Numbered from the stretch's first letter, positions 10,031-19,090 are shown. The stretch is DNA of 64,000 nt from an uncultured Eubacteriales bacterium (GCA_902789795.1 CADAPM010000013.1:1-64000), one strand, 5' to 3'. The notes: generated by a model from the sequence alone, not told the origin. Numbers and translations are program-made.

Positions 10031-10071
10031 AAAGCGAACGCCTTCCGGACAGGGAAAGGCGTTCGCTTTTT
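10031..10071 (+). terminator. Terminator after the hydrolase remnant
   Basis: A strong stem, AAAGCGAACGCCTT / AAGGCGTTCGCTTT, is followed by TTTTTC; 14 bp after the stop at 10017. It may also serve the opposing gene ending at 10099. Confidence 0.85.
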
Positions 10072-10098
10072 CTTGTAAGTATGATTATTGCAGTGTTT

Positions 10099-11199
10099 TC
10101 AGTTGGCGGGCCATCGCTGGAATATCGTCGGGCCCAGGCCCCATTTTTTGACCGCTGCGCAGGTGTCGGTCAGGCCCACGTAATAGGCGTCGACTTCGGA
10201 GAATTCCACCGTAACGATATCGGAAGCGCTGAAATAGCAGCGGTTCATCAGGTCGTTGGGTTTATGGCTCATCAGGTAGTTCACGTATTTCTGGGGGATC
10301 GAGCTGGACGGATTGGTCTCATACAGGTCGTACGCGCCGAAGCAGTGGAGCATTTCGTGCGCCAGGGTGGCGGGATTGTTCTCCCGGCCCCGGCCGTAGG
10401 GCACGATCACGCAGAATTCCGGAACGTATTTGTCCGGCTCTACCGCGTTATAGAGGACGGCGTTCGTCCAGGAGCGATAATCCTGGCTGTTCGGCGCGTT
10501 GAGATAGACGTTGTAGATGATGCTGTCCGCGCCGTATTCTTCGAGGAGCTTCCGCGAAGGGATATTCTCGTGGATATAGCCGACGATGGCGTTGGTGACC
10601 TGACGGTTGTTGACGCCGTGGATGATATCTTCCGTGAAGGTGTGCGTGTAGTACAGGTCACTGTGCTCGAGCCAGTCCCATACGAAGCCGCCGGGATCGG
10701 ACCGGTAGCGGCGGGTCTGCTCTGTCAGCCAGGTACACCCGACGCTCAGGTTGAAGCGGTTGCGCAGCTGCAGCTTCTGATCGGCGGTTTTGCTGAGATC
10801 CCAGTGGGTGGTCGCGTCGTCGGCAAAGATGGCCACCACCACGGTCCGGTCTTCGATATGCTTGGCGGTGCCGTAGTTGCCGCAGTAAACGGGGTAGCCG
10901 GAGGCGGACTTTCTCGGGGTATAGGCGGTCTCCTTCCACGGTGCCAGGTACTTGTCGGGCACATAGCCGGTGCGGTCAAAGTACCGGACCTTTGCCCAGC
11001 CGTTTTTCATGCGCTCCAGGACCGTGACCTGTTCGCCCAGGGGCATGCGGATCTCGCCCGCGGCTTTGGAGGAGGCCGATTTCCGCAGCGTCACGTATTC
11101 CTTGCAGTTGGCAATCACGGCCCGGCTGCCGTCGGCAAAAGCAAAGGCGGGGATCAATAGCAGAAGGATGAAGAACAGGGAAAGGATGCGCAGTTTCAT
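10099..11199 (-). CDS. Secreted SH3-domain metallopeptidase-like protein
   Basis: A 366-residue exported protein. The signal peptide is KLRILSLFFILLLLIPAFA followed by FADG. A bacterial SH3 domain follows (YVTLRKSASSKAAGEIRMPL ... WAKVRYFDRTGYVPDKYL). The C-terminal half contains HEMLHCFGAYD (H281, E282, H285), close to the zinc site HExxHxxGxxH/D of metzincins. ATG at 11199 is chosen (GGAG upstream); longer in-frame starts lack support. It may cut peptides or proteins outside the cell, with the SH3 domain binding the wall. Same strand as the 85-residue gene, 35 bp downstream. Confidence 0.7.
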   Translation of the reverse strand: MKLRILSLFFILLLLIPAFAFADGSRAVIANCKEYVTLRKSASSKAAGEIRMPLGEQVTVLERMKNGWAKVRYFDRTGYVPDKYLAPWKETAYTPRKSASGYPVYCGNYGTAKHIEDRTVVVAIFADDATTHWDLSKTADQKLQLRNRFNLSVGCTWLTEQTRRYRSDPGGFVWDWLEHSDLYYTHTFTEDIIHGVNNRQVTNAIVGYIHENIPSRKLLEEYGADSIIYNVYLNAPNSQDYRSWTNAVLYNAVEPDKYVPEFCVIVPYGRGRENNPATLAHEMLHCFGAYDLYETNPSSSIPQKYVNYLMSHKPNDLMNRCYFSASDIVTVEFSEVDAYYVGLTDTCAAVKKWGLGPTIFQRWPAN

Positions 11200-11234
11200 G
11201 AGATGCTCCATGGATGGTTCCGGATCGGAAAAGA

Positions 11235-11492
11235 TCAAAGGATCACTTTCGCCTTCGACGGCTTTGCGTCGTCGTAAACGACCTTAAGCGTACTGCCTTT
11301 TTCGGGAACAGGGCGCCCGGCATGGATCCATTTGCCCCTGGTGTATTCCACGCCGTCCACGGTGTAGGCCACAGTGATGATGTACGGGAAAATGGCGCCG
11401 TCCAGGGAGTGCGTCCTGATGGGCTTGGTATTCACCTTCAGCCACCACTGCTTTTTAGCGGCGACGACAGTGCCTGTGGTCTCTCTTTCCAT
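11235..11492 (-). CDS. Small protein of unknown function
   Basis: An 85-residue protein, basic and beta-rich (TGTVVAAKKQWWLKVNTKPI, FPYIITVAYTVDGVEYTRGK). The pattern recalls DUF3592-like or SH3-like small domains but I do not recognise it with confidence. ATG at 11492 is preferred because AAAGGAG lies about 6-7 bp upstream; an ATG 21 bp earlier has no such site. It is between the DUF262 operon and the secreted peptidase on the same strand. No signal peptide or membrane segment. Confidence 0.6.
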   Translation of the reverse strand: MERETTGTVVAAKKQWWLKVNTKPIRTHSLDGAIFPYIITVAYTVDGVEYTRGKWIHAGRPVPEKGSTLKVVYDDAKPSKAKVIL

Positions 11493-11519
11493 ACGAGCTC
11501 CTTTCCGTGCCATATTTTC

Positions 11520-12626
11520 CTATTGCTGGTAGATAGCAAGCTCGCGGTTCAAAGTCCGCTGTTCACGTTCCAGGACTCCGATCTGTTGCTGAAGAGATGA
11601 TTCTGTGTTATAGCGATCTCTGATACTCTGTTCGTCAGGAATCAGGAAGCCTTTGCTTATGCAATCGGGAAGAAGAAACTGTCTTTCCTTGCCGCCGGCT
11701 ACAAAAAAGAGCGAATGATCATCATGCCGGGAGATCGTAACTGTACCAAACGCTTTGGTCTTCATGGTTTTTCCAGTCAGGTCGCAATCGGACAAGTCGT
11801 TCAGCTGATTCCGCAACAGATCTATCTGGTCCTGCAGCTTTTCCGTTTCAGCCTGCAGTTCAGCAGCTTTTTGTATGCGAAATGCTGTCTGCTGTGAGTT
11901 GGACGCCTTTGTGGAAAGTGGCGGTTCGCGCATACCATCGACCAAACCGTAGACTTCCAGGCAGTAGATCAAATCATAGGCCAAGACATGATAACTAGGA
12001 TCCTTCCATGCGCAGGGGCGAGATGCATCGATCTCTAGGAGTTCAGGCGTGGCTTTAATGTGTTCCACAAGTTCATCGCACATGGCATAGTAATAGCGAA
12101 GCTTAAATGTCTGACCGGCGCCGATATCATTGATATAGCCCATATACCTTGCAAAATAATGGGCAGGCGTTGACTTGAACATGTAATTCTGTGCCGGTTT
12201 AATCATGGAAAGATAGGCAATCGCCGAGCGCATGTCTTGTGTATATTTCCATTTCCCGGGGAAGTGTTTTTCCAGCAGAGCATTGATCGCATCAACAAAG
12301 TTTAAGGCCTGATCCTGTTTTTGATCAACGTCTTCTGTATCAGTAAGCAGCATGGATAACGCATTACGGACTGCATCCTGCTCGATGTGCGCAAGTACCG
12401 AAAGACCGGTTGCAGGCTGCACGATGCGGTTGTTGATAAGATTGTAGCTGAGAGAAAAAGAGCGTTTTATCATTTCTGACAGGTCATCAGCAGAAAGATC
12501 CCAGCATTTTTGTACCTGTTCGATCGCACGCCATTTGTAAGTTTCATTATTGACCACGGGCTCATTCAATTCATCGAAACGAGCAATATAGTTGCGGAAC
12601 AGGGCGTTGAGATTGTCTTTGTTCAT
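11520..12626 (-). CDS. Unrecognised partner protein of a DUF262 gene
   Basis: A 368-residue protein I do not recognise. The first 230 residues are predicted helical and Tyr/Arg-rich (YYYAMCDELVEHIKA). A long coiled coil follows (AAELQAETEKLQDQIDLLRN) and then a small beta-like insert (KAFGTVTISRHDDHSLFFVA, ERQFLLPDC) and a second coiled helix to the end. It starts 46 bp after the DUF262/HNH gene on the same strand and shares its AT-rich composition, so the two are probably cotranscribed and moved together. Might be a structural or regulatory subunit of that nuclease; this is inference only. Confidence 0.65.
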   Translation of the reverse strand: MNKDNLNALFRNYIARFDELNEPVVNNETYKWRAIEQVQKCWDLSADDLSEMIKRSFSLSYNLINNRIVQPATGLSVLAHIEQDAVRNALSMLLTDTEDVDQKQDQALNFVDAINALLEKHFPGKWKYTQDMRSAIAYLSMIKPAQNYMFKSTPAHYFARYMGYINDIGAGQTFKLRYYYAMCDELVEHIKATPELLEIDASRPCAWKDPSYHVLAYDLIYCLEVYGLVDGMREPPLSTKASNSQQTAFRIQKAAELQAETEKLQDQIDLLRNQLNDLSDCDLTGKTMKTKAFGTVTISRHDDHSLFFVAGGKERQFLLPDCISKGFLIPDEQSIRDRYNTESSLQQQIGVLEREQRTLNRELAIYQQ

Positions 12627-12672
12627 GATGATCTATCCTTCCTTATGAAAACGATGCTGATTCTTATGGCAG

Positions 12673-14484
12673 TTAAAGCTGTTTATAGTAAGTTTCTATC
12701 ATCTTTGCCATAAGTTGCCGGCGTTTGTTAAGAAAATCATCATAATCCTCAATCGTCATACTGATAATATCCTGTGGCAGTGCATTATCAGCCAGGTTCT
12801 GTTTAAGTGCGTCTAATTCCGAAATATTCCCGATCCTTAGTTCTTTATTTTCACACTGCAGAACAACTTTTGAAAAATATACTGCAGGCGCATCATCACT
12901 GATAGCTTTATTCACCTGTGTATCAAGATAAGTGTAATTGGTAACCTGATTGTAACGACCCTTTGCATCAATTCCATTCTTTTTGAGATAGGCCTTTGGG
13001 AATATATGGTGCACGTCTCCTGTAATGCTTACCAGATCAGATATCATTGTGCCGTGCACAAATAGGGAATTCTTATTTAGGTTGATTTGTGCTGCAAGGA
13101 AAGTGTTAAATGCCGGGCTGTTAACCGAGGTTGTCTCAAGGTTTTGCGGAAGCGTGACATTCCAGAAAGTCTCGGATAGAGCAGATCTTTCGGTTTCATC
13201 AAAGAATGTTAAAAAGCCTTTTTCTTCAATGGTACGAATATCCCTGCTCATTGCAGATTCGGGAGAATTAACATATCTGCCGGTTAATGTGGAAAGAACA
13301 AACCATTTTTGTATATAAGACCTGATTTGAGTTTTTTGAATCGAAGGATCATCATGAAGCTTCAAGTAAAGCATATAAGCAAAATCAAGAGTGTTATTTG
13401 AAGTCAGAAGTTTACTGGATTTAAAACCTGCACCTTTGATGGCCAAAACAAACTGGGAAAAACTGTATTCATTGATGAATGATTGAAGTCCTTTTTCCAG
13501 TTTGGTATATGAATCAGAAACAATCTCCTCTTTATATTCGCGTGTTTCAAAATCACGGCCAGACAAGAGGCTGACCAAATCTGCCAGGCGTCCACGGCTG
13601 AAACTGTACATAAATGCTACACGGAGCATATCGCCGTAATCGGGATCGTATATATCCTCAAAATTGTGAGCTAACCATTTGATTTTCTGTGCGTAGGATG
13701 TTGACGAAAACTCGGTGTCTTTCAGCATGGAAGTGTAGAAATCCGGCTTAACTGCCAAATGGCAGAAATAATCAACAACTTTCCGTAGCAGATTCCCACC
13801 GTGAGAAGAATCGGCAGCCATTTTTGACATAACAAAATCAGATTGGCTTAAAGCAGTTCCTTTAGAATTGATCCTGATGAAAATTTCTGTTACTTCATCA
13901 ATATCAAGGGATTGATCTAATTCTATTACGCCAATTTGTCGAATGGCGATTTCTTTAAGCTTGGTTATTATACTAAAAAGCTGGCTAATATCTATATCGC
14001 TATTGACAGCAGTGTATTCTACAGCAAACGAGTAAACATCAAAATCCGGTTTGAAAATTACAGAAATATCCGGTATCCATTTCTTGTCTTTCAAATGAGA
14101 GGCATCTTGCACCTCAAAACGCTTTGTGGGGTCGGTTGCAACCGGATTAAAGGCAATTTTCACGCGATCTTTTTTGAAGTCATCATCAAGAACTTCCATG
14201 CCGGAAATTGCGGCCATTAGTGCAGTGATGCGTTGCTGACCGTCAATCAATACATGCTTGCCGTTAGACAGCTTTCCGTCTTTTGTGCGTACATCCGGGT
14301 TTTTCCAGGTAATGATATAGCCTGTCGGATAGCCATTATACAATGAATCTATCAGATCTCGCACCTGACTTCTCTTCCAGACAAAAGGACGCTGAATCTC
14401 AGGAATAACGATTTGATTGGCTTCAATCAGACCCAGGATTGAATTGATAGAATACTGCATCAGTGTGAATTTCTGTCCAATCAT
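12673..14484 (-). CDS. GmrSD-like DUF262/DUF1524 HNH protein (type IV restriction candidate)
   Basis: A 603-residue protein with both GmrSD domains in one chain. The DUF262 (ParB-like) part includes IPEIQRPFVWKRSQVRDLID, LIDGQQRITALMAA (DGQQR at 81-85) and IFIRINSKGTALSQSDFVMS. The DUF1524 HNH nuclease part has DVHHIFPKAYLKKNGI (H492-H493) and NYTYLDTQVNKAISDDAPA. Proteins with this pair use nucleotide hydrolysis to cut modified DNA and are common phage-defence genes. AGGAGG lies upstream of the ATG. The gene is markedly AT-richer than its neighbours, which suggests horizontal acquisition. Followed at 46 bp by the unrecognised 368-residue protein. Confidence 0.85.
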   Translation of the reverse strand: MIGQKFTLMQYSINSILGLIEANQIVIPEIQRPFVWKRSQVRDLIDSLYNGYPTGYIITWKNPDVRTKDGKLSNGKHVLIDGQQRITALMAAISGMEVLDDDFKKDRVKIAFNPVATDPTKRFEVQDASHLKDKKWIPDISVIFKPDFDVYSFAVEYTAVNSDIDISQLFSIITKLKEIAIRQIGVIELDQSLDIDEVTEIFIRINSKGTALSQSDFVMSKMAADSSHGGNLLRKVVDYFCHLAVKPDFYTSMLKDTEFSSTSYAQKIKWLAHNFEDIYDPDYGDMLRVAFMYSFSRGRLADLVSLLSGRDFETREYKEEIVSDSYTKLEKGLQSFINEYSFSQFVLAIKGAGFKSSKLLTSNNTLDFAYMLYLKLHDDPSIQKTQIRSYIQKWFVLSTLTGRYVNSPESAMSRDIRTIEEKGFLTFFDETERSALSETFWNVTLPQNLETTSVNSPAFNTFLAAQINLNKNSLFVHGTMISDLVSITGDVHHIFPKAYLKKNGIDAKGRYNQVTNYTYLDTQVNKAISDDAPAVYFSKVVLQCENKELRIGNISELDALKQNLADNALPQDIISMTIEDYDDFLNKRRQLMAKMIETYYKQL

Positions 14485-14530
14485 GAAAACGCCTCCTGCC
14501 TAATAAAGGAAATTGAAAGAGTCGTATGAA

Positions 14531-16510
14531 TTACTTATTATTTTCCAATACCTGTCCGAAATAGAAGGCCTTTTGCTCCTTGTCCAGCTTGAAGTAGTCC
14601 GTCAGGTAGTTGATGACGTACTTGTAGCGGCTGCGGATGACTTTCTTGAAGGCGTTGACCTCGTACTTCCAGGAGTCGACGGACTTGGGGCTGGACTTCT
14701 TCCAGCGGGCGATCTGCTCTTCCATCAGCGGCTCCAGGGCGGAGACCCATTCGTCCACCTGGTCGAGGAGGTCCTGCTTGACGTACTTTTCGGTGAGGAT
14801 CTTCGAGCAGATGGTCAGGAACTTCTCCTTCATCTGGTCGTTCTTGATCAGGGTGATGAAGGGCTCGTGATAGAACAGGCTGTTCTTGGAGTTGGCGGAT
14901 TTCAGGAAGTAACCGAAGGGCGTCCGCTTGGTGTTCTGCATGGCGGCGTCCAGGTCGTACAGCACGTACTTCCACTTCCCGCCCGGGAATTTATAGAAGC
15001 GCTGGTTGCCGATGTCGCCGTTGCCCAGGATCACCTGGAAGGCCACCATGGTGAAATAGCTGTCCACGTCGAAGCGCTCCAGCACATAGTTCAGGTACTC
15101 CTCCTGGCGGAGGTCGTGCCGCTTCATGTAGCGGAGCAGGTCGGTCCATTCGTCGAGGGTGCCCCGGCTGACCTCGCCGCGGCCCTTGATGATGGTCACG
15201 TCGTGGATGGTCTGCTCGTCCGTGATGCCCTCGAAGGCGGCCAGGGAGTCTTTGTTGATGCGCTCCCTCAGGTTGTACTGGCCCCAGTACTGGCCGTTGA
15301 TATAGACCACGCAGGGGACGCTCTCCTGGTAGAAGAGCCCGGTGCCCAGGGCCAGGCGGGTGAGCATGGCGTCCTTAAAGCGGGTCTTGTAGCTCTCCGT
15401 GCCGCCGGCCCGGAGGGTGATGGCCTTGTATTCGGTGTACCCTTCGCGGTTGGGGAAGGGGTTGAACTCAAAGGAGCTGGCGCCCAGCGCGCCGCGGGCG
15501 AAGAGGGAGATGGCCTTCTGGGCGTACACGCGGCTGGTGGCGCCGGTCACGCGGAAGGAGGCCTGCTGGTTGATCTCCTGCTTGTGCTCGGCGTTGTAGT
15601 ATTCCACGTTGATGGGATATTCCCAGTCGCGGTAATAGTTGGCGGTCTTGCCGCTGCCGGGCACCAGGAGGCCGGTCTTGTCGCTGAAAAGGTATTTCTC
15701 GTCGGTCACCAGGCTGACCACGGGCACGTCCCGATTGACGCCTACGAAGTAGGTCTGGGTGATGGTCTCGCTGGGCAGCTTGCCCTCGGCGAAGGCGCGG
15801 ACGCGCAGGGTGGTGACCCCGGTTCGGAGGCCCGAATACTCGCTGAACAGCGGCGACGCTGCGGTGGGCTCCTTCCCGTCCACGGTGTAGCGGACCTCCG
15901 CGCCCGGCTCTGTCGCAGCGGTGAGCTCCGGCGCAGAGGCGTAGAAGCCGCCGCTCACGCTCAGGTCCGCCCGGCGGGTGCGGGAGGGATAGCCCAGGTC
16001 GGTGTTCGCCTTGCCTTTGCTGGATTCGGCCAGGTACAGCCATTCTTCGCCGTCGCTCACTCGGCCGTAGCTGATATCCCCGTACTGGGCGTCCAGGGTG
16101 ACCTGGTCCGCCAGAGCGCCGTCCGCGCCGTACAGGGAAAGGGTGCCGCCCTTGCGGGAGACGTCGATGGGGGCGTAGTGGGCTTTTGAGGTGTCCTCCA
16201 CCTGATCCATGCCGGTCAGGATCAGGACGAAATAGCCGCCCTTGTCTGCCCTGCAGTTCGCGGGGAAGGTGTAGGACTGGGTCTTGCCCTTGCGCTCCCA
16301 GGTCAGCTTCCAGCCGCTCAGGCTGACGGCGGAGCCGGTGGGGTTGTACAGCTCGACCCACTCATAGGCCTTGCCGCCTTCGAAGGTGGCGGTGGACAGC
16401 ATGATCTCGTTCAGCTGCACCGTGTCCTCCGCGGCTGCGGGAAAGGTGCAGGAAGTGAGCAGCAGGCAGAGCAGGGCCAGCCAAAGCGCGCGTTTCAGGT
16501 CATTTCTCAC
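14531..16510 (-). CDS. CotH-type secreted lipoprotein with lamin-tail domain
   Basis: A 659-residue exported protein. The signal segment ends in a lipobox (LALLCLLLTSC), so it is probably lipid-anchored. A lamin-tail domain follows (VQLNEIMLSTATFEGGKAYE, YEWVELYNPTG, SLSGWKL), then a chitobiase/FN3-like beta domain (VRYTVDGKEPTAASPLFSEY). A CotH kinase-fold domain takes up about residues 260-640 (YRDWEYPINVEYYN, YINGQYWGQYNLRERINKD, YVLYDLDAAM). CotH proteins phosphorylate or bind cell-surface or spore proteins; CotH plus lamin-tail is a common arrangement in gut Clostridia. The GTG at 16510 is chosen because GGAGG lies 8 bp upstream. Confidence 0.8.
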   Translation of the reverse strand: MRNDLKRALWLALLCLLLTSCTFPAAAEDTVQLNEIMLSTATFEGGKAYEWVELYNPTGSAVSLSGWKLTWERKGKTQSYTFPANCRADKGGYFVLILTGMDQVEDTSKAHYAPIDVSRKGGTLSLYGADGALADQVTLDAQYGDISYGRVSDGEEWLYLAESSKGKANTDLGYPSRTRRADLSVSGGFYASAPELTAATEPGAEVRYTVDGKEPTAASPLFSEYSGLRTGVTTLRVRAFAEGKLPSETITQTYFVGVNRDVPVVSLVTDEKYLFSDKTGLLVPGSGKTANYYRDWEYPINVEYYNAEHKQEINQQASFRVTGATSRVYAQKAISLFARGALGASSFEFNPFPNREGYTEYKAITLRAGGTESYKTRFKDAMLTRLALGTGLFYQESVPCVVYINGQYWGQYNLRERINKDSLAAFEGITDEQTIHDVTIIKGRGEVSRGTLDEWTDLLRYMKRHDLRQEEYLNYVLERFDVDSYFTMVAFQVILGNGDIGNQRFYKFPGGKWKYVLYDLDAAMQNTKRTPFGYFLKSANSKNSLFYHEPFITLIKNDQMKEKFLTICSKILTEKYVKQDLLDQVDEWVSALEPLMEEQIARWKKSSPKSVDSWKYEVNAFKKVIRSRYKYVINYLTDYFKLDKEQKAFYFGQVLENNK

Positions 16511-16561
16511 GGTTCGTGCCTCCATAGCATAATCTGTTATATCAACCAATGTGGGGATCTG

Positions 16562-16999
16562 TTATTTCTCCAAACCCTGTATCAGGTCAAGAAAGCTGTC
16601 GGGAGTATAGACCGGTACTGAACCGGCCTGGTAATGGACGGTATTCCTGGTCACGATGCAGTCCACCCCGGAACGGGCGGCGGCGGCGATCATCATCGCG
16701 TCCTCGTAATCGCCGTTGTCGATCCCCAGGGCGTTCTGACAGTCCTCCGACAGGGTGTCGAGCACCTCGAAGAGGGACAGGAGCTTGGCCAGCACGCTGC
16801 GGGCTTTCCTGTCCGCATTTTCCTGGCCGGCAAACTGCTTCCGGGCGAAAAAGTGGATGTCGGCCGCCTCTTTTGCCGTGATGCAGCCGGAGATCCTGCC
16901 GTTCGCGACCGCCAGGAAGATCGCCTGGCCGGCCGCGCACCAGGGCTCACGCGACTGCAGGACATCCACGATGATGTTTGTATCGATCAGCGCTTTCAT
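16562..16999 (-). CDS. PIN-domain toxin, VapC-like
   Basis: A 145-residue PIN-domain ribonuclease. The N-terminal metal ligand is in ALIDTNIIVDVL (D6). Later acidic residues are in DNGDYEDAMMIAAAARSGVD, and the fold ends in CIVTRNTVHY. It overlaps the antitoxin stop by 4 bp (ATGA), as is usual in type II modules, and would cleave RNA (often tRNA or rRNA) if released. Length is normal for VapC/PIN toxins. Cognate targets unknown. Confidence 0.85.
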   Translation of the reverse strand: MKALIDTNIIVDVLQSREPWCAAGQAIFLAVANGRISGCITAKEAADIHFFARKQFAGQENADRKARSVLAKLLSLFEVLDTLSEDCQNALGIDNGDYEDAMMIAAAARSGVDCIVTRNTVHYQAGSVPVYTPDSFLDLIQGLEK

Positions 17000-17211
17000 G
17001 CTTCATTGAACCTCTCGGCCCGGGCTTCTTCCAGCGTCGTAGTCTGCGGCAGGATGCCAAAGAGAGATTCGGCGGTCTCGACGCGGCTCTGAAAAGGATT
17101 CGTGAGCTTGGCGACCACCTTGCCGTACTGGGTGATGAAAATATCTTCTGTGCCGGCCATCATCAGGTATTTGCTCAGATTGGCCTTGAATTCGGTCGCT
17201 GTGATCGACAT
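16996..17211 (-). CDS. Phd/YefM-type antitoxin for the PIN toxin
   Basis: A 71-residue antitoxin beginning MSITATEFKANLSKYLMMAG, the typical Phd/YefM N-terminal DNA-binding segment, with an acidic C-terminal tail for toxin binding. The start at 17211 is chosen because AAGGAGG (17221-17227) lies 9 bp upstream; a longer frame to 17271 has no ribosome-binding site. Translationally coupled to the PIN toxin and expected to repress the operon. Confidence 0.85.
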   Translation of the reverse strand: MSITATEFKANLSKYLMMAGTEDIFITQYGKVVAKLTNPFQSRVETAESLFGILPQTTTLEEARAERFNEA

Positions 17212-17318
17212 GAGACAGCACCTCCTTATCTGTGGATCAGTATAGCAGAATCGGACGAAACAGTCAAGCAAATCGGCCTATTTGTTACAATGGTCAGTCC
17301 TGAATGTGACGGAGAACA

Positions 17319-17353
17319 TAAAAAGCCCGCCGGGATGTGTTCCCGACGGGTTT
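17319..17353 (-). terminator. Terminator after degV
   Basis: On the minus strand ACCCGTCGGGA / TCCCGGCGGGCT forms a stem followed by TTTTTAT, 15 bp past the DegV stop. Confidence 0.85.
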
Positions 17354-17367
17354 AAGTGCAGAGAGGA

Positions 17368-18252
17368 TTATCCCTCCACAGGGTTCAGTTTGCCTTCGAA
17401 GCAGATGGCGATGGTGCCGGGGCCGCAGTGGGCGCCGATGACCGGGCCGATGGCTTGGACGCGCACAGACTTGAGGCCGGGGATGTGCTCGAACAGGGCG
17501 TCGCGCACGCGGTTGGCCTCGTCCTCCACATCGGCCTGCATGATGACGATCTCCTGATCTTCGGGGTGCTCGATGTTTTCGACCACGTTGTCGACGATGG
17601 TGCGCAGGGCCTTCTTGCGGCCCTTCACCTGGCCCACGTTGACCATCAGGCCGTTCTTGCCCATGGAAATGATGGGCTTGATATCCAGCATGGAGCCGAA
17701 GAACGCCTTGGTGGGGGAAATGCGGCCGCCGCGCTTCAGGTAGACCAGGTCATCCACGGTCATCCAGGTCAGGAAGTGGAAGCGGCGGTCCAGGACGAAC
17801 TGCTCGATCTCTTCCATGCTCGCGCCCTGCAGGTACAGGTCGTGGGCGCGGATGACCAGCAGGCTCATGGGCGCGGAGATCAGCAGGGTATCCACGATCA
17901 GGAGCTTGCGTTCCGGGTACTTCTTGAGCAGAATCTCCCGGGCTTCCCGGGCGTTGTTCAGGGTTGCGGACATCTTGGAGGAGAAGGCGATGAACAGGAT
18001 ATCCTTTTCCTTCAGGATGGGCTCCCAGATCTCCAGATAGGCTTCGGTGGGGAGCAGGGAGGTATTGGGCGCCGAGCCGGCCCGCATCTTCTGGAAGAAG
18101 GCGTGGGGGTCGTTGGTGCGGCCGTTATCGTCCATATACTCCTTGCCGTCGATGGCGTAGGGCATCTGGATGACCTGGATGCCGCGGGCGTCGGCGATAT
18201 CAAAAGGCAGATCGCTGTCGCTGTCTGTCATGAATACATAATTCTGAGGCAT
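17368..18252 (-). CDS. DegV family fatty-acid-binding protein
   Basis: A 294-residue cytoplasmic protein. Family marks are YVFMTDSDSDLPFDIADARG at the N-terminus, the SLLPTEAYLEIWEPILKEKD segment with FIAFSSKMSATLNNAREARE (the lipid-binding first domain), and the second domain with ALRTIVDNVVENIEHPEDQE and AHCGPGTIAICF near the end. DegV (FakB-like) proteins carry fatty acids to the kinase FakA. No fakA gene is nearby. Single gene with its own terminator. Confidence 0.9.
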   Translation of the reverse strand: MPQNYVFMTDSDSDLPFDIADARGIQVIQMPYAIDGKEYMDDNGRTNDPHAFFQKMRAGSAPNTSLLPTEAYLEIWEPILKEKDILFIAFSSKMSATLNNAREAREILLKKYPERKLLIVDTLLISAPMSLLVIRAHDLYLQGASMEEIEQFVLDRRFHFLTWMTVDDLVYLKRGGRISPTKAFFGSMLDIKPIISMGKNGLMVNVGQVKGRKKALRTIVDNVVENIEHPEDQEIVIMQADVEDEANRVRDALFEHIPGLKSVRVQAIGPVIGAHCGPGTIAICFEGKLNPVEG

Positions 18253-18394
18253 GTGGCACTTCCTTTCTGGATTTTTTCCGGTGCCGCGGGAGCGCCGGAG
18301 GGAAATGTGTCAACATGTGTTCATTATATGCTTAAAGCGCGGAAAAATCAAGACGCAGAAAGTGTCAGGTGCGAATAAAGAAAGATTATGCTGC

Positions 18395-18931
18395 TCATTC
18401 CTTGCGCAGCGCCCGGCGCACGCGGCGGCCCACCAGCAGGGCCAGGGCCAGTTTGATCAGGTCCGGGATGATGAAAGGCCAGACGCACAGGGAGAGGGCG
18501 CGCGCCAGGGTGATATCCCCGGTGTAGACCCGGATGAACCAGGCGGTGCCGAAAGCGTAGCACAGCACGAGGCCCAGCGCCATGCAGGCGGCCTGCACGG
18601 GCAGGCGCTCGCGGCCGAAGCGCTCATACAGCCAGTCGCACAGGCCGGTGAGCAGGAAGCCCAAGATATAGCCGCCGGTGGGCCCGAACAGGGCCGCGGG
18701 GCCGCCCTTCGCGCCGGAGAACACCGGCAGGCCGACGAGCCCCAGCAGGATATACAATAGGATGGCCAGGGTACCCTTTTTCCAGCCGAGGATGGCCAGG
18801 ATCACGAACACGCCAAAGGTCTGCAGCGTGAACGGTACAGCCGCGGGAATGGAGATCAGGGAGCAGATCACCAGCAGCGCCGCGCCGAGGGCGACCTCGG
18901 TCAGCGTGCGGGCAGACCAGAATTTTTTCAT
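18395..18931 (-). CDS. bioY: Biotin transporter substrate-binding subunit BioY
   Basis: A 178-residue membrane protein, the S-component of an ECF-type biotin importer, with about six helices (TLTEVALGAALLVICSLISI, GTLAILLYILLGLVGLPVF, YILGFLLTGLCDWLYERF). The conserved FGPTGGYILGF motif is intact. The start at 18931 is preferred over a longer frame to 19018 because the protein then begins MKKFWSARTLTEVALGAALL, as expected for BioY. The BirA-like operator at 19007-19041 upstream points to biotin repression. No ECF ATPase or EcfT gene is in the window. Confidence 0.92.
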   Translation of the reverse strand: MKKFWSARTLTEVALGAALLVICSLISIPAAVPFTLQTFGVFVILAILGWKKGTLAILLYILLGLVGLPVFSGAKGGPAALFGPTGGYILGFLLTGLCDWLYERFGRERLPVQAACMALGLVLCYAFGTAWFIRVYTGDITLARALSLCVWPFIIPDLIKLALALLVGRRVRRALRKE

Positions 18932-19006
18932 GGGATGGAGACCTCTTTCAATGATGTTTGGCGTCAAAGCCGCCGCCGATGCAAAAGTGTAGCACAAAAA
19001 AGAGGA

Positions 19007-19041
19007 ATTGTAAACCACAATACCACGAATTGGTTTACAAT
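19007..19041. promoter_or_regulatory. BirA-type biotin operator of bioY
   Basis: ATTGTAAACC (19007-19016) and GGTTTACAAT (19032-19041) form a perfect 10-bp inverted repeat with a 15-bp spacer. This is the known architecture of biotin repressor (BirA) sites in Firmicutes. It lies 75 bp upstream of bioY. Confidence 0.9.
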
Positions 19042-19090
19042 TCCCGTGAGAATTAAGAAGGGGCTGCCGTGTGTCACGCGCCTACTATGA

